In this document: positions 28,660 through 40,494 of the stretch, piece after piece
Layout: every line of letters starts with the position of its first letter
How positions within the stretch are numbered: position 1 is the stretch's first letter
NCBI RefSeq assembly: GCF_013337685.1
Contig: NZ_SUQN01000009.1
Span: forward strand, 1-64,000
DNA: 64,000 bases
From: Citrobacter gillenii
GTDB lineage: Bacteria > Pseudomonadota > Gammaproteobacteria > Enterobacterales > Enterobacteriaceae
Direction of reading: 5' to 3'
Notes under the pieces: generated by a model
Databases searched by the model: none
What the model saw: only the letters and a program-made list of their open reading frames with translations
What the model was told of the DNA's origin: nothing
Position numbers and translations under genes: made by a program

Positions 28660-28721
28660 GCCCGGTGACGCCACGCTTACCGGGCCTACGGTAGGCCGGA
28701 TAAGGCAAAGCCGCCATCCGG
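28660..28721. repeat. BIME after yjbH
   Basis: Two REP units back to back (28660-28690 and 28691-28721) in inverted orientation, downstream of yjbH and upstream of psiE. Confidence 0.88.
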
Positions 28722-28753
28722 AAGAACCGTTGTGTGAACAAAACATAAACAAA

Positions 28754-28776
28754 AAATGTAGATCTCCGTCACATTT
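28754..28776 (+). promoter_or_regulatory. CRP-like site upstream of psiE
   Basis: TGTAGatctccGTCACA within aaatg...cattt resembles the CRP consensus with imperfect half-sites, about 45 bases before psiE. In E. coli psiE is under phosphate-starvation (PhoB) and cAMP-CRP control. I could not identify a PhoB box. Confidence 0.4.
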
Positions 28777-28819
28777 TTGCGTTATACAGGAACTTCGCCA
28801 TTGAGCAAAAGGGGCTGCT

Positions 28820-29230
28820 ATGACGCCGATATCTCGTCCGCGCGTGGAGTTTATCTCCACGATGTTACAGACTGTGTTGAATCTTGGGCTACTGAGTCTG
28901 GGGCTGATTCTGGTGGTATTCCTCGGCAAAGAGACGCTGCATCTGGCGGATGTGCTGTTCGCGCCGGAACAAACCAGCAAATATGAGCTGGTGGAAGGGC
29001 TGGTGGTTTACTTCCTCTACTTTGAATTTATCGCGCTGATTGTGAAGTACTTTCAGTCAGGTTTTCACTTTCCGCTGCGCTACTTTGTTTATATCGGGAT
29101 CACGGCGATTGTGCGGTTGATCATCGTCGATCATAAAGCTCCCATGGACGTACTGATCTATTCCGCGGCGATCCTGCTGCTGGTGATCACGCTGTGGCTG
29201 TGTAATTCCAAACGGTTGAAGCGTGAGTAA
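28820..29230 (+). CDS. psiE: Phosphate-starvation-inducible membrane protein PsiE
   Basis: A 136-residue inner-membrane protein identical in length to E. coli PsiE, with four hydrophobic helices: about 12-38, 55-78, 84-102 and 108-128. The conserved central part is [38 protein letters not shown]. Its biochemical function is unknown. It is convergent with xylE and shares the hairpin at 29236-29263. Confidence 0.92.
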   Translation: MTPISRPRVEFISTMLQTVLNLGLLSLGLILVVFLGKETLHLADVLFAPEQTSKYELVEGLVVYFLYFEFIALIVKYFQSGFHFPLRYFVYIGITAIVRLIIVDHKAPMDVLIYSAAILLLVITLWLCNSKRLKRE

Positions 29231-29267
29231 AAAATAACACGCCGCATTGGGCTGCGGCGTGTTGTTT
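29231..29267. terminator. Terminator between convergent psiE and xylE
   Basis: An 11-bp stem (29236-29246 with 29253-29263) and loop ttgggc. The A-run at 29229-29235 gives a strong T-tail for leftward transcripts (xylE); the rightward tail gtttac is weak. Confidence 0.8.
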
Positions 29268-29274
29268 ACGTTGA

Positions 29275-30750
29275 TTACTGCGCAGACGCGGGCTGCGTTT
29301 TCTCTGCTGCGGGTTCCCACAGCTCTTCGAGTTCTTCCAGCGTTTTGCCTTTGGTTTCCGGTACGAACTTCCACATAAACAGTGCCGCCAGAATGCCCAT
29401 GCAACCGTAAATCCAGTAGGAGAAACCGTTGTGGAAATGGGCAACTAGCCACGAATTTTTGTCCATCATCGGGAAGGTCCAGGAGACAAAGTAGTTCGCC
29501 AACCACTGGGCGGCCACCGCAATGGCGAGCGCTTTGCCACGGATCGCGTTGGGGAAAATCTCAGCCAGCAGTACCCAGCACACCGGGCCCCAGGACATGG
29601 CGAATGCCGCAACATAAAACAGCATCGACAGCAGCGCCACCAGACCAGAAGCTTGGGTATAAAACGCAGTACCGAGGCTGAACATGCCGATGGCCATACC
29701 CAGTGCGCCAATAATTTGCAGCGGTTTACGGCCAAATTTATCGACCGTCATGATCGCCAGCACGGTGAAGCTCAGGTTGATTACGCCCACGATGATGGTC
29801 TGCAACAGCGCGACGTCGGTGCTGGCGCCCAGGGTTTTAAAAACTTCCGGCGCGTAGTAGAGCACAACGTTGATGCCGACGAACTGCTGGAAGATGGACA
29901 GCATGACGCCGATGACGATGACCGCAGTGCCAAACATCAGCAGACGCCCGCCTGTTTTGCGACCGTGCTCCAGTGACTGATTGATCTCCTGCATCGCCTT
30001 GGTAGCAAGATTGCTGCCCATAATTTTGCGCAGAATACCTTCCGCCTGCTCGTGTCTGCCGCGCGCCATCAGCCAGCGTGGGCTTTCCGGTACGGTATAC
30101 AACAGTATTAAAAACAGCAGGGCGGGAATGCTTTCAGAGGCAAACATATAACGCCAGCCATCGGTATTTAGCCAGCTGGCGTCGCCGGAACGGGCAATAA
30201 AATAGTTTACGCAGTAGACCATCAGTTGCCCGAAAATAATCGCGAACTGGTTAAAGGAAACCAGTTTTCCACGAATATGTGCCGGGGCCAGTTCTGCGAT
30301 ATACATCGGTGAGAGCATGGAGGCTAAACCGACACCGATACCACCAATAATGCGATAAATAACAAATTCGGGGACGTATCCGGCTAAATAAACAGGAACA
30401 GCATTATCGGGATTAATGGCGGTAAACCCTAATTCCGGCCATGCGGAACCGATGCCGGAAATAAAGAACAGGATCGCGGCGATTTTGAGTGAATCGCGAC
30501 GACCAAAGCGGTTACTGCAATAGCCACCCAGCGCACCACCGATGATACAGCCAATCAGCGCGCTGGCGACGCAGAAGCCTAACAGTGAGTTTGCGGCGGA
30601 TTCGCTCAGATGTTGTGGGGCGACAAAAACCGTATTTAAGGACTCGACGGTACCGGAGATGACGGCGGTGTCGTAGCCGAATAACAGTCCTCCTAATGTG
30701 GCAACTAATGTAATCGAAAAAATATAACTGGAATTATATTGGGTATTCAT
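29275..30750 (-). CDS. xylE: D-xylose:H+ symporter
   Basis: XylE is a 12-helix major facilitator sugar transporter that takes up D-xylose with a proton. The 491-residue length equals E. coli XylE. Sugar-porter motifs are all present: RFGRRDSLK after helix 2, PESPRWLMARGR at the end of helix 6, QQFVGINVVLYYAPEVF in helix 7, DKFGRKPL after helix 8, and PETKGKTLEELEELW at the C-terminus. It is a single gene read leftward; malG is the next gene upstream on the same strand, 320 bases away and separated by its own terminator. Confidence 0.96.
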   Translation of the reverse strand: MNTQYNSSYIFSITLVATLGGLLFGYDTAVISGTVESLNTVFVAPQHLSESAANSLLGFCVASALIGCIIGGALGGYCSNRFGRRDSLKIAAILFFISGIGSAWPELGFTAINPDNAVPVYLAGYVPEFVIYRIIGGIGVGLASMLSPMYIAELAPAHIRGKLVSFNQFAIIFGQLMVYCVNYFIARSGDASWLNTDGWRYMFASESIPALLFLILLYTVPESPRWLMARGRHEQAEGILRKIMGSNLATKAMQEINQSLEHGRKTGGRLLMFGTAVIVIGVMLSIFQQFVGINVVLYYAPEVFKTLGASTDVALLQTIIVGVINLSFTVLAIMTVDKFGRKPLQIIGALGMAIGMFSLGTAFYTQASGLVALLSMLFYVAAFAMSWGPVCWVLLAEIFPNAIRGKALAIAVAAQWLANYFVSWTFPMMDKNSWLVAHFHNGFSYWIYGCMGILAALFMWKFVPETKGKTLEELEELWEPAAEKTQPASAQ

Positions 30751-30960
30751 TCAGACCTGCCTTAGAAGATACAGCTCTTTTTATCAGTGTTGTGATGGTG
30801 GATTTAACAGGCAGGTATGACAATTATCATTTTTTACATTGCAATTACGTTTTGTCTTTTCTGTGATCTTCACTCTGTTTAATTAATGTCCGCTCAGGCG
30901 AGAAATAAAATTGCAGTGATGGCGAGCACGAAAGAAAATAATCGTAACCGCAATGCAAAA
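30751..30960 (-). other. Upstream region of xylE
   Basis: About 210 AT-rich bases that should hold the xylE promoter and XylR/CRP sites. I see no clear CRP or XylR box, and no ORF worth calling. Confidence 0.45.
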
Positions 30961-30964
30961 TTAC

Positions 30965-30992
30965 ATAAAAAAAGGGCGCTCCGTAGAGCGCC
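30965..30992 (-). terminator. Terminator of malEFG
   Basis: A 7-bp GC stem (ggcgctc 30975-30981, gagcgcc 30986-30992) with loop cgta; the A-run at 30967-30973 is a T-run on the minus strand. It lies 80 bases after the malG stop. Confidence 0.85.
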
Positions 30993-31073
30993 GAAAAACA
31001 GTCACAGGTTGGGATAACATAAGTTGAGGGTTGCAGTGGCATGCCCGTTGCCGGGCGGGTACATCGATGAAAC

Positions 31074-31964
31074 TTAGCCTTTCACACCGCCTGCCGTCAG
31101 GCCGTTAACCAGCCAGCGCTGGGCCAGCAGGAACACCAGGGTGATCGGAATAGCAGAAAGCACGGCTGCAGCGGCAAAGTCGCCCCACAAATAGTTCTGT
31201 GGATTGAGATACTGCTGCATACCGACTGCCAGGGTATAGCTGTTCACATCACGCAACAACAGTGAGGCGACCGGGACTTCGGTAATTGCGGCGATGAACG
31301 ACAGAATGAACACCACCGCCAGAATCGGCACCGACAACGGCAACAGCACCAGGCGGAATGCCTGCCACGGCGTTGCGCCATCCAGCGCGGCCGCTTCTTC
31401 CAGTGAACCGTCGATGGTTTCGAAATACCCCTTGATTGTCCAGACGTGCAGCGCAATGCCGCCAAGGTAGGCGAAGATCACGCCACCGTGGGTGTTCAGA
31501 CCGATAAACGGAATGTACTGGCCCAGACGGTCAAACAAGGCATATAACGCCACCAGCGACAGTACCGCCGGGAACATCTGGAAAATCAGCATGCCTTTCA
31601 GCAACGTGGCTTTACCTGGGAAGCGCATGCGGGCGAAGGCGTAAGCACAGGTGGTGGAGAGGGTCACGATACCGATCGCGGTAATGGTGGCCACTTTCAC
31701 CGAGTTCCACAGCCACAGCAGCACCGGGAACGGAGGCGGCGTCACGCGGCCATCCGCGTGTTCCACGCTAAAGCCCAGCGCCAGTTTCCAGTGTTCCCAG
31801 GAGATATTTTCCGGGATCAGACTGCCGGTGGCGAAGTTACCTTCGCGCAGCGAGATGGCAATGACCATCAGCAGCGGGAACATAATTGCCGCGATAAAAA
31901 TCAGCAGACCTAAGTGCGTTGCGAATAAACGTAACTTTTGTGATTTCGGTTGGACCATAGCCAT
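31074..31964 (-). CDS. malG: Maltose/maltodextrin ABC transporter permease MalG
   Basis: MalG is one of the two membrane subunits of the MalFGK2 importer. The 296-residue product has six transmembrane helices and the cytoplasmic EAA loop [21 protein letters not shown] (about 190-210) that docks on MalK. Length and sequence match E. coli. It is the last gene of malEFG, starting 14 bases after malF, and is followed by the terminator at 30965-30992. Confidence 0.97.
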   Translation of the reverse strand: MAMVQPKSQKLRLFATHLGLLIFIAAIMFPLLMVIAISLREGNFATGSLIPENISWEHWKLALGFSVEHADGRVTPPPFPVLLWLWNSVKVATITAIGIVTLSTTCAYAFARMRFPGKATLLKGMLIFQMFPAVLSLVALYALFDRLGQYIPFIGLNTHGGVIFAYLGGIALHVWTIKGYFETIDGSLEEAAALDGATPWQAFRLVLLPLSVPILAVVFILSFIAAITEVPVASLLLRDVNSYTLAVGMQQYLNPQNYLWGDFAAAAVLSAIPITLVFLLAQRWLVNGLTAGGVKG

Positions 31965-31978
31965 TGTCGTTATCTCCC

Positions 31979-33523
31979 TTAATCAAACTTCATACGTGTG
32001 GCTTTCAGGTTCACAATCGCCAGCGCGCCAACCAGCAGGAAGATCAGGGTGGCTATCGCCGCCGCCAGACCGAAGTCCTGACCGCCGCCGCCTTCAAAGG
32101 CGATACGGTAGGTGTAACTGACAAGCAGGTCGGTATAACCGGCTGGCGTGGTGGTACCGAGTCGGTCCGGGCCACCGTTGGTCAACAGCTGAATCAGCAC
32201 GAAGTTGTTAAAGTTAAAGGCAAAGCTGGCGATCATCAGCGGCGTCAGCGGCTTGATCAGCAACGGCAGCGTAATCTTAAAGAAGTTCTGGAATGGGCCA
32301 GCGCCATCCATTGCCGAGGCTTCATACAGATCGTCGGGAATCGCCTTCAGCAGCCCCATGCACAGGATCATCATGTACGGATAGCCCAGCCAGGTGTTGA
32401 CGATGATAATCATCGAACGCGCGGTGGTTGGGTCGCTGAACCAGGCCGGCTTGATGCCGAACAGCGCGCTCAACATCATGTTGATTTCACCGAAGCTCTG
32501 GTTAAATAACCCCTTGAAAATCAGTATCGAGATAAACGACGGCACGGCGTAAGGCAGAATCAGCAGCACGCGATAAATCGCTTTGCCTTTCAGCGATTCC
32601 CATTGCACCAGACAGGCCAGAATCATACCGACGGCAACGGTCAGGATGACGGTGAGCACCGAGAAGACGACGGTCCAGATAAAGATCGCGAAGAACGGTT
32701 TCTGAATGCCTTCATCGGTAAAGACGCGGGTGAAGTTATCCCAGCCGATGGCGACGGTATAGCCTGGGCTGAGTTTCTCTGTACCCCAGCTACCGTCTAG
32801 CGCGAGTGACTGGTAGTAACCAATATCGTTATTGGCACGGTATTTTACGCCGCTCTGATTGTTGGTGAGCGTGCCGTCATCAGCAAGCGTATACAGCGGC
32901 TGCGTACCGGAGAACTGGCGCAGCGAGCTCATAATCACCTTGCTGTCATCCGGCAGCACGGCGGTCAGTTGGGTCAGCGCCTGGCGGTTTTGCGTGATGA
33001 TACGCAGCGTGGCACGTTCACCTGCTGGCAGCGCTTCGGCTTCTTTCAGTTGTAGTTTCTGCTCGCCATCAAATTTAAAGGCGTCGGAGACATAATTTTT
33101 ACCTGTTTCACCGTCGGTGAGGGCCAGTTGCCACTCCGTACCCGCCGGATACAGACCAAAGTTGTAAGTTTTACCCGCCTGATAAGAACGGTCCATCAGG
33201 ACTTCCTGGGCGCGCTCAAAGGTCAGTTGGTTGGTACTGCTGTAGTTGGTAAAGGCAATTGCAATGGTGCAAATGAGTGGGAACAGAACAAATAACCCCA
33301 TACCAGCCACGCCAGGATAGACATAGCGCCAGGCATAGGCTTTACGGTTGGCGAAAATATACAGGCCAGCAGAGCTTAAAATAAGCGTCATGATGGCAAA
33401 CAGGTACTCCCCCTGAGCGTACATCAAAACAACAAGGTAGCCCACCAGCAGACCCAGCAGACCCATCACTGACCATTTCAGCGTGTCGCTTTGCCACCAG
33501 TATTTCTTTTTAATGACATCCAT
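31979..33523 (-). CDS. malF: Maltose/maltodextrin ABC transporter permease MalF
   Basis: MalF pairs with MalG to form the channel and contacts MalE through its large periplasmic P2 loop (about 93-275), present here in full. The 514-residue product has eight membrane helices and the EAA loop [22 protein letters not shown] (about 401-422). A gagga ribosome-binding site lies 7 bases before the ATG. A 125-bp ERIC element sits between malE and this gene. Confidence 0.97.
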   Translation of the reverse strand: MDVIKKKYWWQSDTLKWSVMGLLGLLVGYLVVLMYAQGEYLFAIMTLILSSAGLYIFANRKAYAWRYVYPGVAGMGLFVLFPLICTIAIAFTNYSSTNQLTFERAQEVLMDRSYQAGKTYNFGLYPAGTEWQLALTDGETGKNYVSDAFKFDGEQKLQLKEAEALPAGERATLRIITQNRQALTQLTAVLPDDSKVIMSSLRQFSGTQPLYTLADDGTLTNNQSGVKYRANNDIGYYQSLALDGSWGTEKLSPGYTVAIGWDNFTRVFTDEGIQKPFFAIFIWTVVFSVLTVILTVAVGMILACLVQWESLKGKAIYRVLLILPYAVPSFISILIFKGLFNQSFGEINMMLSALFGIKPAWFSDPTTARSMIIIVNTWLGYPYMMILCMGLLKAIPDDLYEASAMDGAGPFQNFFKITLPLLIKPLTPLMIASFAFNFNNFVLIQLLTNGGPDRLGTTTPAGYTDLLVSYTYRIAFEGGGGQDFGLAAAIATLIFLLVGALAIVNLKATRMKFD

Positions 33524-33537
33524 GGGGATCTTCCTCT

Positions 33538-33662
33538 TTACACTTTATCCTTCACGCTACCTCTTTGTTGGCTGCGAATGCGCACCCCAGTCACTGACTT
33601 TTGTCAGCTCCTGGGGATTTGCATCCTTGCCGCCTCGATGTAGCGCGAATGATTTCGTGTAA
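33538..33662. repeat. ERIC (IRU) element between malE and malF
   Basis: A 125-bp element bounded by inverted ttacac (33538) and gtgtaa (33662). Its centre has caccccagtcactgac and gtcagctcctgggga, plus tgttggctgc and ccttgccgcctcga. It lies in the transcribed malE-malF gap, where E. coli carries REP sequences. Confidence 0.92.
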
Positions 33663-33709
33663 CAACGTATTCAATAAACCTGATTCCCTAAGAAATAAGG
33701 GAAACCGTA

Positions 33710-35271
<1,562 letters not shown>

Positions 35272-36381
35272 ATGGCGAGCGTACAGCTGCGAAATGTAAC
35301 GAAAGCCTGGGGTGACGTGGTGGTATCGAAGGATATCAATCTCGACATTCACGAAGGAGAGTTCGTGGTATTTGTCGGACCGTCAGGCTGCGGTAAGTCG
35401 ACCTTGCTGCGTATGATCGCCGGGCTGGAAACCATCACCAGCGGCGACCTGTTTATCGGGGACACCCGAATGAACGACATCCCGCCCGCCGAACGCGGTG
35501 TGGGTATGGTCTTCCAGTCCTACGCGCTGTATCCCCATTTATCCGTCGCCGAGAACATGTCTTTCGGTCTCAAACTGGCCGGTGCCAAAAAAGACGTCAT
35601 GAACCAGCGTGTGAATCAGGTCGCTGAAGTCCTGCAGCTGGCGCACCTGCTTGAGCGTAAGCCAAAAGCACTCTCTGGCGGTCAGCGTCAACGCGTGGCG
35701 ATTGGCCGTACGCTGGTGGCTGAACCGCGCGTGTTCCTGCTCGATGAACCGCTTTCTAACCTGGATGCGGCACTGCGTGTGCAGATGCGTATTGAAATCT
35801 CCCGCCTGCATAAACGTCTGGGCCGCACGATGATTTACGTCACCCACGATCAGGTCGAAGCGATGACGCTGGCTGACAAAATCGTGGTGCTGGATGCGGG
35901 CCGCGTCGCGCAGGTCGGCAAGCCGCTGGAGCTGTATCACTACCCAGCCGACCGCTTTGTGGCGGGCTTTATTGGTTCACCGAAGATGAACTTCCTGCCG
36001 GTGAAAGTCACCGCAACCGCAATCGATCAGGTGCAGGTTGAATTACCTAACCGCCAGCAAATCTGGCTACCGGTAGAAAGCCGTGCCGTGCAGGTTGGCG
36101 CCAACATGTCCTTAGGTATTCGCCCGGAACATCTGCTGCCCAGCGATATCGCTGACGTCACCCTCGAAGGTGAAGTTCAGGTGGTCGAGCAGTTGGGCCA
36201 CGAAACGCAAATACATATCCAGATCCCCGCCATCCGTCAAAACCTGGTGTACCGCCAGAATGACGTGGTGTTGGTAGAAGAGGGTGCCACATTCGCTATC
36301 GGCCTGCCGCCAGAGCGTTGCCATCTGTTCCGTGAAGATGGCACTGCATGTCGTCGGTTGCATCAAGAGCCGGGCGTTTAA
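35272..36381 (+). CDS. malK: Maltose/maltodextrin ABC transporter ATPase MalK
   Basis: MalK powers MalFG and, when transport is idle, binds and inhibits the activator MalT. The 369-residue product has Walker [10 protein letters not shown] (about 36-44), the Q-loop in [11 protein letters not shown], the signature LSGGQRQR (about 134-141), Walker B VFLLDEP, the switch histidine in YVTHDQ, and the C-terminal regulatory domain (about 235-369). It is two residues shorter than E. coli MalK (371) through a small gap at VELPNRQQ. It is the first gene of malK-lamB-malM. Confidence 0.97.
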   Translation: MASVQLRNVTKAWGDVVVSKDINLDIHEGEFVVFVGPSGCGKSTLLRMIAGLETITSGDLFIGDTRMNDIPPAERGVGMVFQSYALYPHLSVAENMSFGLKLAGAKKDVMNQRVNQVAEVLQLAHLLERKPKALSGGQRQRVAIGRTLVAEPRVFLLDEPLSNLDAALRVQMRIEISRLHKRLGRTMIYVTHDQVEAMTLADKIVVLDAGRVAQVGKPLELYHYPADRFVAGFIGSPKMNFLPVKVTATAIDQVQVELPNRQQIWLPVESRAVQVGANMSLGIRPEHLLPSDIADVTLEGEVQVVEQLGHETQIHIQIPAIRQNLVYRQNDVVLVEEGATFAIGLPPERCHLFREDGTACRRLHQEPGV

Positions 36382-36420
36382 GGTGTCCCATTAAAAAAAA
36401 GCGCAAATCCGTCAAGGTGA

Positions 36421-37815
<1,395 letters not shown>

Positions 37816-37843
37816 TCCAGCATTAACCTGACGTAAAGACCGA

Positions 37844-37872
37844 AAGAGGGGCGTAAGCCCCTCTTACTTAAG
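37844..37872 (+). terminator. Attenuator hairpin between lamB and malM
   Basis: A 9-bp stem (aagaggggc 37844-37852, gcccctctt 37857-37865) with loop gtaa and a weak T-tail. It probably ends many lamB transcripts and lets a fraction read into malM. Confidence 0.65.
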
Positions 37873-37928
37873 GTTTAGCGCGCTATTGCCTGGCCACCGC
37901 TGAACCCATGCTATCTGAGGTGATAACA

Positions 37929-38879
37929 ATGAAAATGAAGAAAAGTCTCGTTGCCCTTTGTTTATCTGCAGGGTTATTTGCCAGTGCGCCCGGCATCAGC
38001 CTGGCCGATGTGAATTTTGTGCCACAGAACACCACCGGCGCACCCGCGATTCCCACTGCCGCACTGCAACAATTAGCCTGGACGCCTGTTGATCAATCTA
38101 AGGTTCAGTCCACACAGCTTGCGACCGCCGGTCAGCGTCTGGACGTAGCGGGAATTAGCGGTCCGGTTGCCGCCTATAGCGTACCGGCCAATATTGGTGA
38201 GCTGACCCTGACGCTCTCCAGTGAAGTGAACAAACAAACCAGCGTATTTGCGCCAAACGTCCTGATTCTTGATCAGAACATGACGCCATCTGCTTTCTTC
38301 CCCAGCAGCTATTTCACCTATCAGGAGCCCGGCGTGATGAGCGCGGATCGCCTGGAAGGGGTCATGCGCCTGACGCCAGCGCTGGGCCAGCAGAAGCTCT
38401 ATGTTCTGGTCTTCACCACCGAGAAAGATCTCCAGCAGACCACGACTCTGCTTGACCCGGCAAAAGCCTATGCCAAGGGCGTGGGTAACGCCGTGCCGGA
38501 TATCCCGGATCCGATCGCCCGTCATACCACAGATGGCTTGCTGAAACTAAAAGTCAAAACCAGCTCCTCCTCCAGCGTGCTGGTCGGGCCGCTGTTTGGC
38601 TCATCCGGTCCGGGACCGGTGACGGTGGGCAACACTGCCGCACCAGCAGCGGCCTATGCGGCTCCGGCTGCGGTGGCAGCTGCCCCGGTCGCCGCACCAG
38701 CCCCGCAGAAAAGCGAGCCGATGCTGAACGACACGGAAAGCTATTTTAACCAGGCGATTAAGGATGCTGTGGCGAAAGGCGATGTCGATAAAGCGCTGAA
38801 GCTGCTTGATGAAGCTGAACGTCTGGGATCCAAATCTGCCCGTTCCACCTTTATCAGCAGTGTAAAAGGCAAGGGGTAA
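37929..38879 (+). CDS. malM: Maltose operon periplasmic protein MalM
   Basis: A 316-residue periplasmic protein with the signal peptide MKMKKSLVALCLSAGLFASAPGISLA. It is co-expressed with the maltose transporter; its function remains unclear. The Ala/Pro hinge (about 245-270, AAPAAAYAAPAAVAAAPVAAPAP) is longer than in E. coli MalM (306 residues). The conserved C-terminal helical region DTESYFNQAIKDAVAKGDVDKALKLLDEAERLG follows. The start at 37929 has gaggt 7 bases upstream; an in-frame ATG at 37908 would lengthen the signal peptide. Confidence 0.94.
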   Translation: MKMKKSLVALCLSAGLFASAPGISLADVNFVPQNTTGAPAIPTAALQQLAWTPVDQSKVQSTQLATAGQRLDVAGISGPVAAYSVPANIGELTLTLSSEVNKQTSVFAPNVLILDQNMTPSAFFPSSYFTYQEPGVMSADRLEGVMRLTPALGQQKLYVLVFTTEKDLQQTTTLLDPAKAYAKGVGNAVPDIPDPIARHTTDGLLKLKVKTSSSSSVLVGPLFGSSGPGPVTVGNTAAPAAAYAAPAAVAAAPVAAPAPQKSEPMLNDTESYFNQAIKDAVAKGDVDKALKLLDEAERLGSKSARSTFISSVKGKG

Positions 38880-38912
38880 CCGTCTCCCCACATTGCTGAT
38901 TTTGCAACAACT

Positions 38913-38940
38913 GGTGCGTCTCCTGGCGCACCTTTTTTTA
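38913..38940 (+). terminator. Terminator of malK-lamB-malM
   Basis: Stem ggtgcg (38913-38918) with cgcacc (38927-38932) and a seven-T run. Confidence 0.88.
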
Positions 38941-39059
38941 TCCTTCCATGCTACTTGTTATGCTTGTGTTGCTCCGCCGATCACTTAATCATGTTTGCTC
39001 ACCCCGTAATGCCTTTTCTGCGATACAATGCCTGAACGTGATAAATCGGAGAGTAAGGC

Positions 39060-39557
39060 ATGCCACACCCTGCGTTAACGCAACTGCGTGCGCTGCGTTA
39101 TTTTGATGCGATCCCGACGCTGGACCCCCAACTGCTTGACTGGTTGTTACTGGAAGACTCCATGACCCAACGTTTTGAGCAGCAGGGAAAGCAGGTCAGC
39201 GTAACGTTGATACGAGAAGGATTTGTTGGGCAAAATGAGGTGGCCGAAGAACTGACGCTGCTGCCGACAGAATCCCGCTATTGGTTACGTGAAATCCTGC
39301 TCTGCGCGGATGGTGAACCCTGGCTTGCCGGGCGCACCGTGGTGCCGGAATCGACATTGTGTGGCCCTGAACTGGCCTTGCAAAATCTGGGGAAAACCCC
39401 GCTCGGGCGCTACCTGTTTACGTCATCGACATTGACCCGAGATTTTATTGAGATTGGCCGCGATGCAGAGCTGTGGGGGCGTCGTTCCCGCCTGCGGCTG
39501 AGCGGTAAGCCACTGATGCTTACCGAGCTTTTTTTACCTGCATCGCCGTTGTACTGA
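39060..39557 (+). CDS. ubiC: Chorismate pyruvate-lyase
   Basis: UbiC converts chorismate to 4-hydroxybenzoate and pyruvate, the first committed step of ubiquinone synthesis. The 165-residue length and sequence match E. coli UbiC, including the product-binding arginine in LIREGF (about 76) and the C-terminal [12 protein letters not shown] with the catalytic glutamate (about 155). It is the first gene of ubiCA, with ubiA 13 bases downstream. Confidence 0.96.
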   Translation: MPHPALTQLRALRYFDAIPTLDPQLLDWLLLEDSMTQRFEQQGKQVSVTLIREGFVGQNEVAEELTLLPTESRYWLREILLCADGEPWLAGRTVVPESTLCGPELALQNLGKTPLGRYLFTSSTLTRDFIEIGRDAELWGRRSRLRLSGKPLMLTELFLPASPLY

Positions 39558-39570
39558 GAGGAAGATAAAG

Positions 39571-40443
39571 ATGGAGTGGAGTCTGACGCAGAATAAGCTG
39601 CTGGCGTTTCACCGCTTGATGCGTACGGATAAGCCAATCGGCGCCTTACTGCTGCTCTGGCCAACGCTGTGGGCGTTGTGGGTGGCGACCCCTGGGGTTC
39701 CGCAATTGTGGATCCTGGCGGTGTTTGTGGCTGGCGTCTGGTTAATGCGCGCCGCCGGATGCGTGGTGAATGATTATGCTGACCGCAAATTTGACGGTCA
39801 TGTGAAACGCACCGCGAACCGACCTCTGCCAAGCGGTGCCGTGACGGAGAAAGAAGCCCGCACGTTGTTTGTTGTGCTGGTGTTGCTCGCCTTCCTGCTG
39901 GTCCTGACGCTCAACACGATGACCATTTTGTTGTCGATTGCCGCGTTGGCGCTGGCGTGGGTTTATCCCTTCATGAAGCGCTATACGCACCTGCCGCAGG
40001 TGGTGCTGGGTGCAGCGTTTGGCTGGTCTATCCCGATGGCGTTTGCCGCCGTGAGCGAGTCGGTGCCGCTCAGCTGCTGGTTGATGTTTCTGGCCAATAT
40101 TCTCTGGGCAGTGGCTTATGACACCCAATATGCGATGGTCGACCGCGATGATGACCTGAAGATTGGCATTAAATCGACCGCTATCCTGTTCGGCCAAAAC
40201 GACAAACTGATTATTGGTCTTCTGCAAGTGGGCGTACTGGTGCTGATGGCGCTGGTGGGCTGGCTGAACGGACTGGCGCTGGGCTATTACTGGTCTTTGC
40301 TGGTGGCAGGGGCGCTGTTTGTGTATCAGCAGAAGCTGATCGTTAACCGCGAGCGGGATGCCTGCTTTAAAGCGTTTATGAATAACAACTACGTGGGCCT
40401 GGTGTTGTTCTTAGGCCTTGCGATGAGTTACTGGCATCTTTGA
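39571..40443 (+). CDS. ubiA: 4-hydroxybenzoate octaprenyltransferase
   Basis: UbiA attaches the octaprenyl chain to 4-hydroxybenzoate in the inner membrane. The 290-residue product has about nine membrane helices and both Asp-rich motifs: [10 protein letters not shown] (about 67-76) and [16 protein letters not shown] (about 185-200). It is cotranscribed with ubiC and followed by a bidirectional terminator shared with plsB. Confidence 0.97.
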   Translation: MEWSLTQNKLLAFHRLMRTDKPIGALLLLWPTLWALWVATPGVPQLWILAVFVAGVWLMRAAGCVVNDYADRKFDGHVKRTANRPLPSGAVTEKEARTLFVVLVLLAFLLVLTLNTMTILLSIAALALAWVYPFMKRYTHLPQVVLGAAFGWSIPMAFAAVSESVPLSCWLMFLANILWAVAYDTQYAMVDRDDDLKIGIKSTAILFGQNDKLIIGLLQVGVLVLMALVGWLNGLALGYYWSLLVAGALFVYQQKLIVNRERDACFKAFMNNNYVGLVLFLGLAMSYWHL

Positions 40444-40456
40444 GTTTTAGTCTGCG

Positions 40457-40492
40457 ATAAAAAAAACCGGTCATTTCGACCGGTTTTTTTAT
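40457..40492. terminator. Bidirectional terminator between ubiA and plsB
   Basis: An 8-bp stem aaccggtc (40465-40472) / gaccggtt (40478-40485), with an A-run before and a T-run after, serving both convergent genes. Confidence 0.9.
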
Positions 40493-40494
40493 GC

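Noticed and set aside
31016-31064. REP-like sequence downstream of malG
   Set aside because: A cccgttgccgggcggg stretch is GC-rich but lacks the REP arms and spacing.
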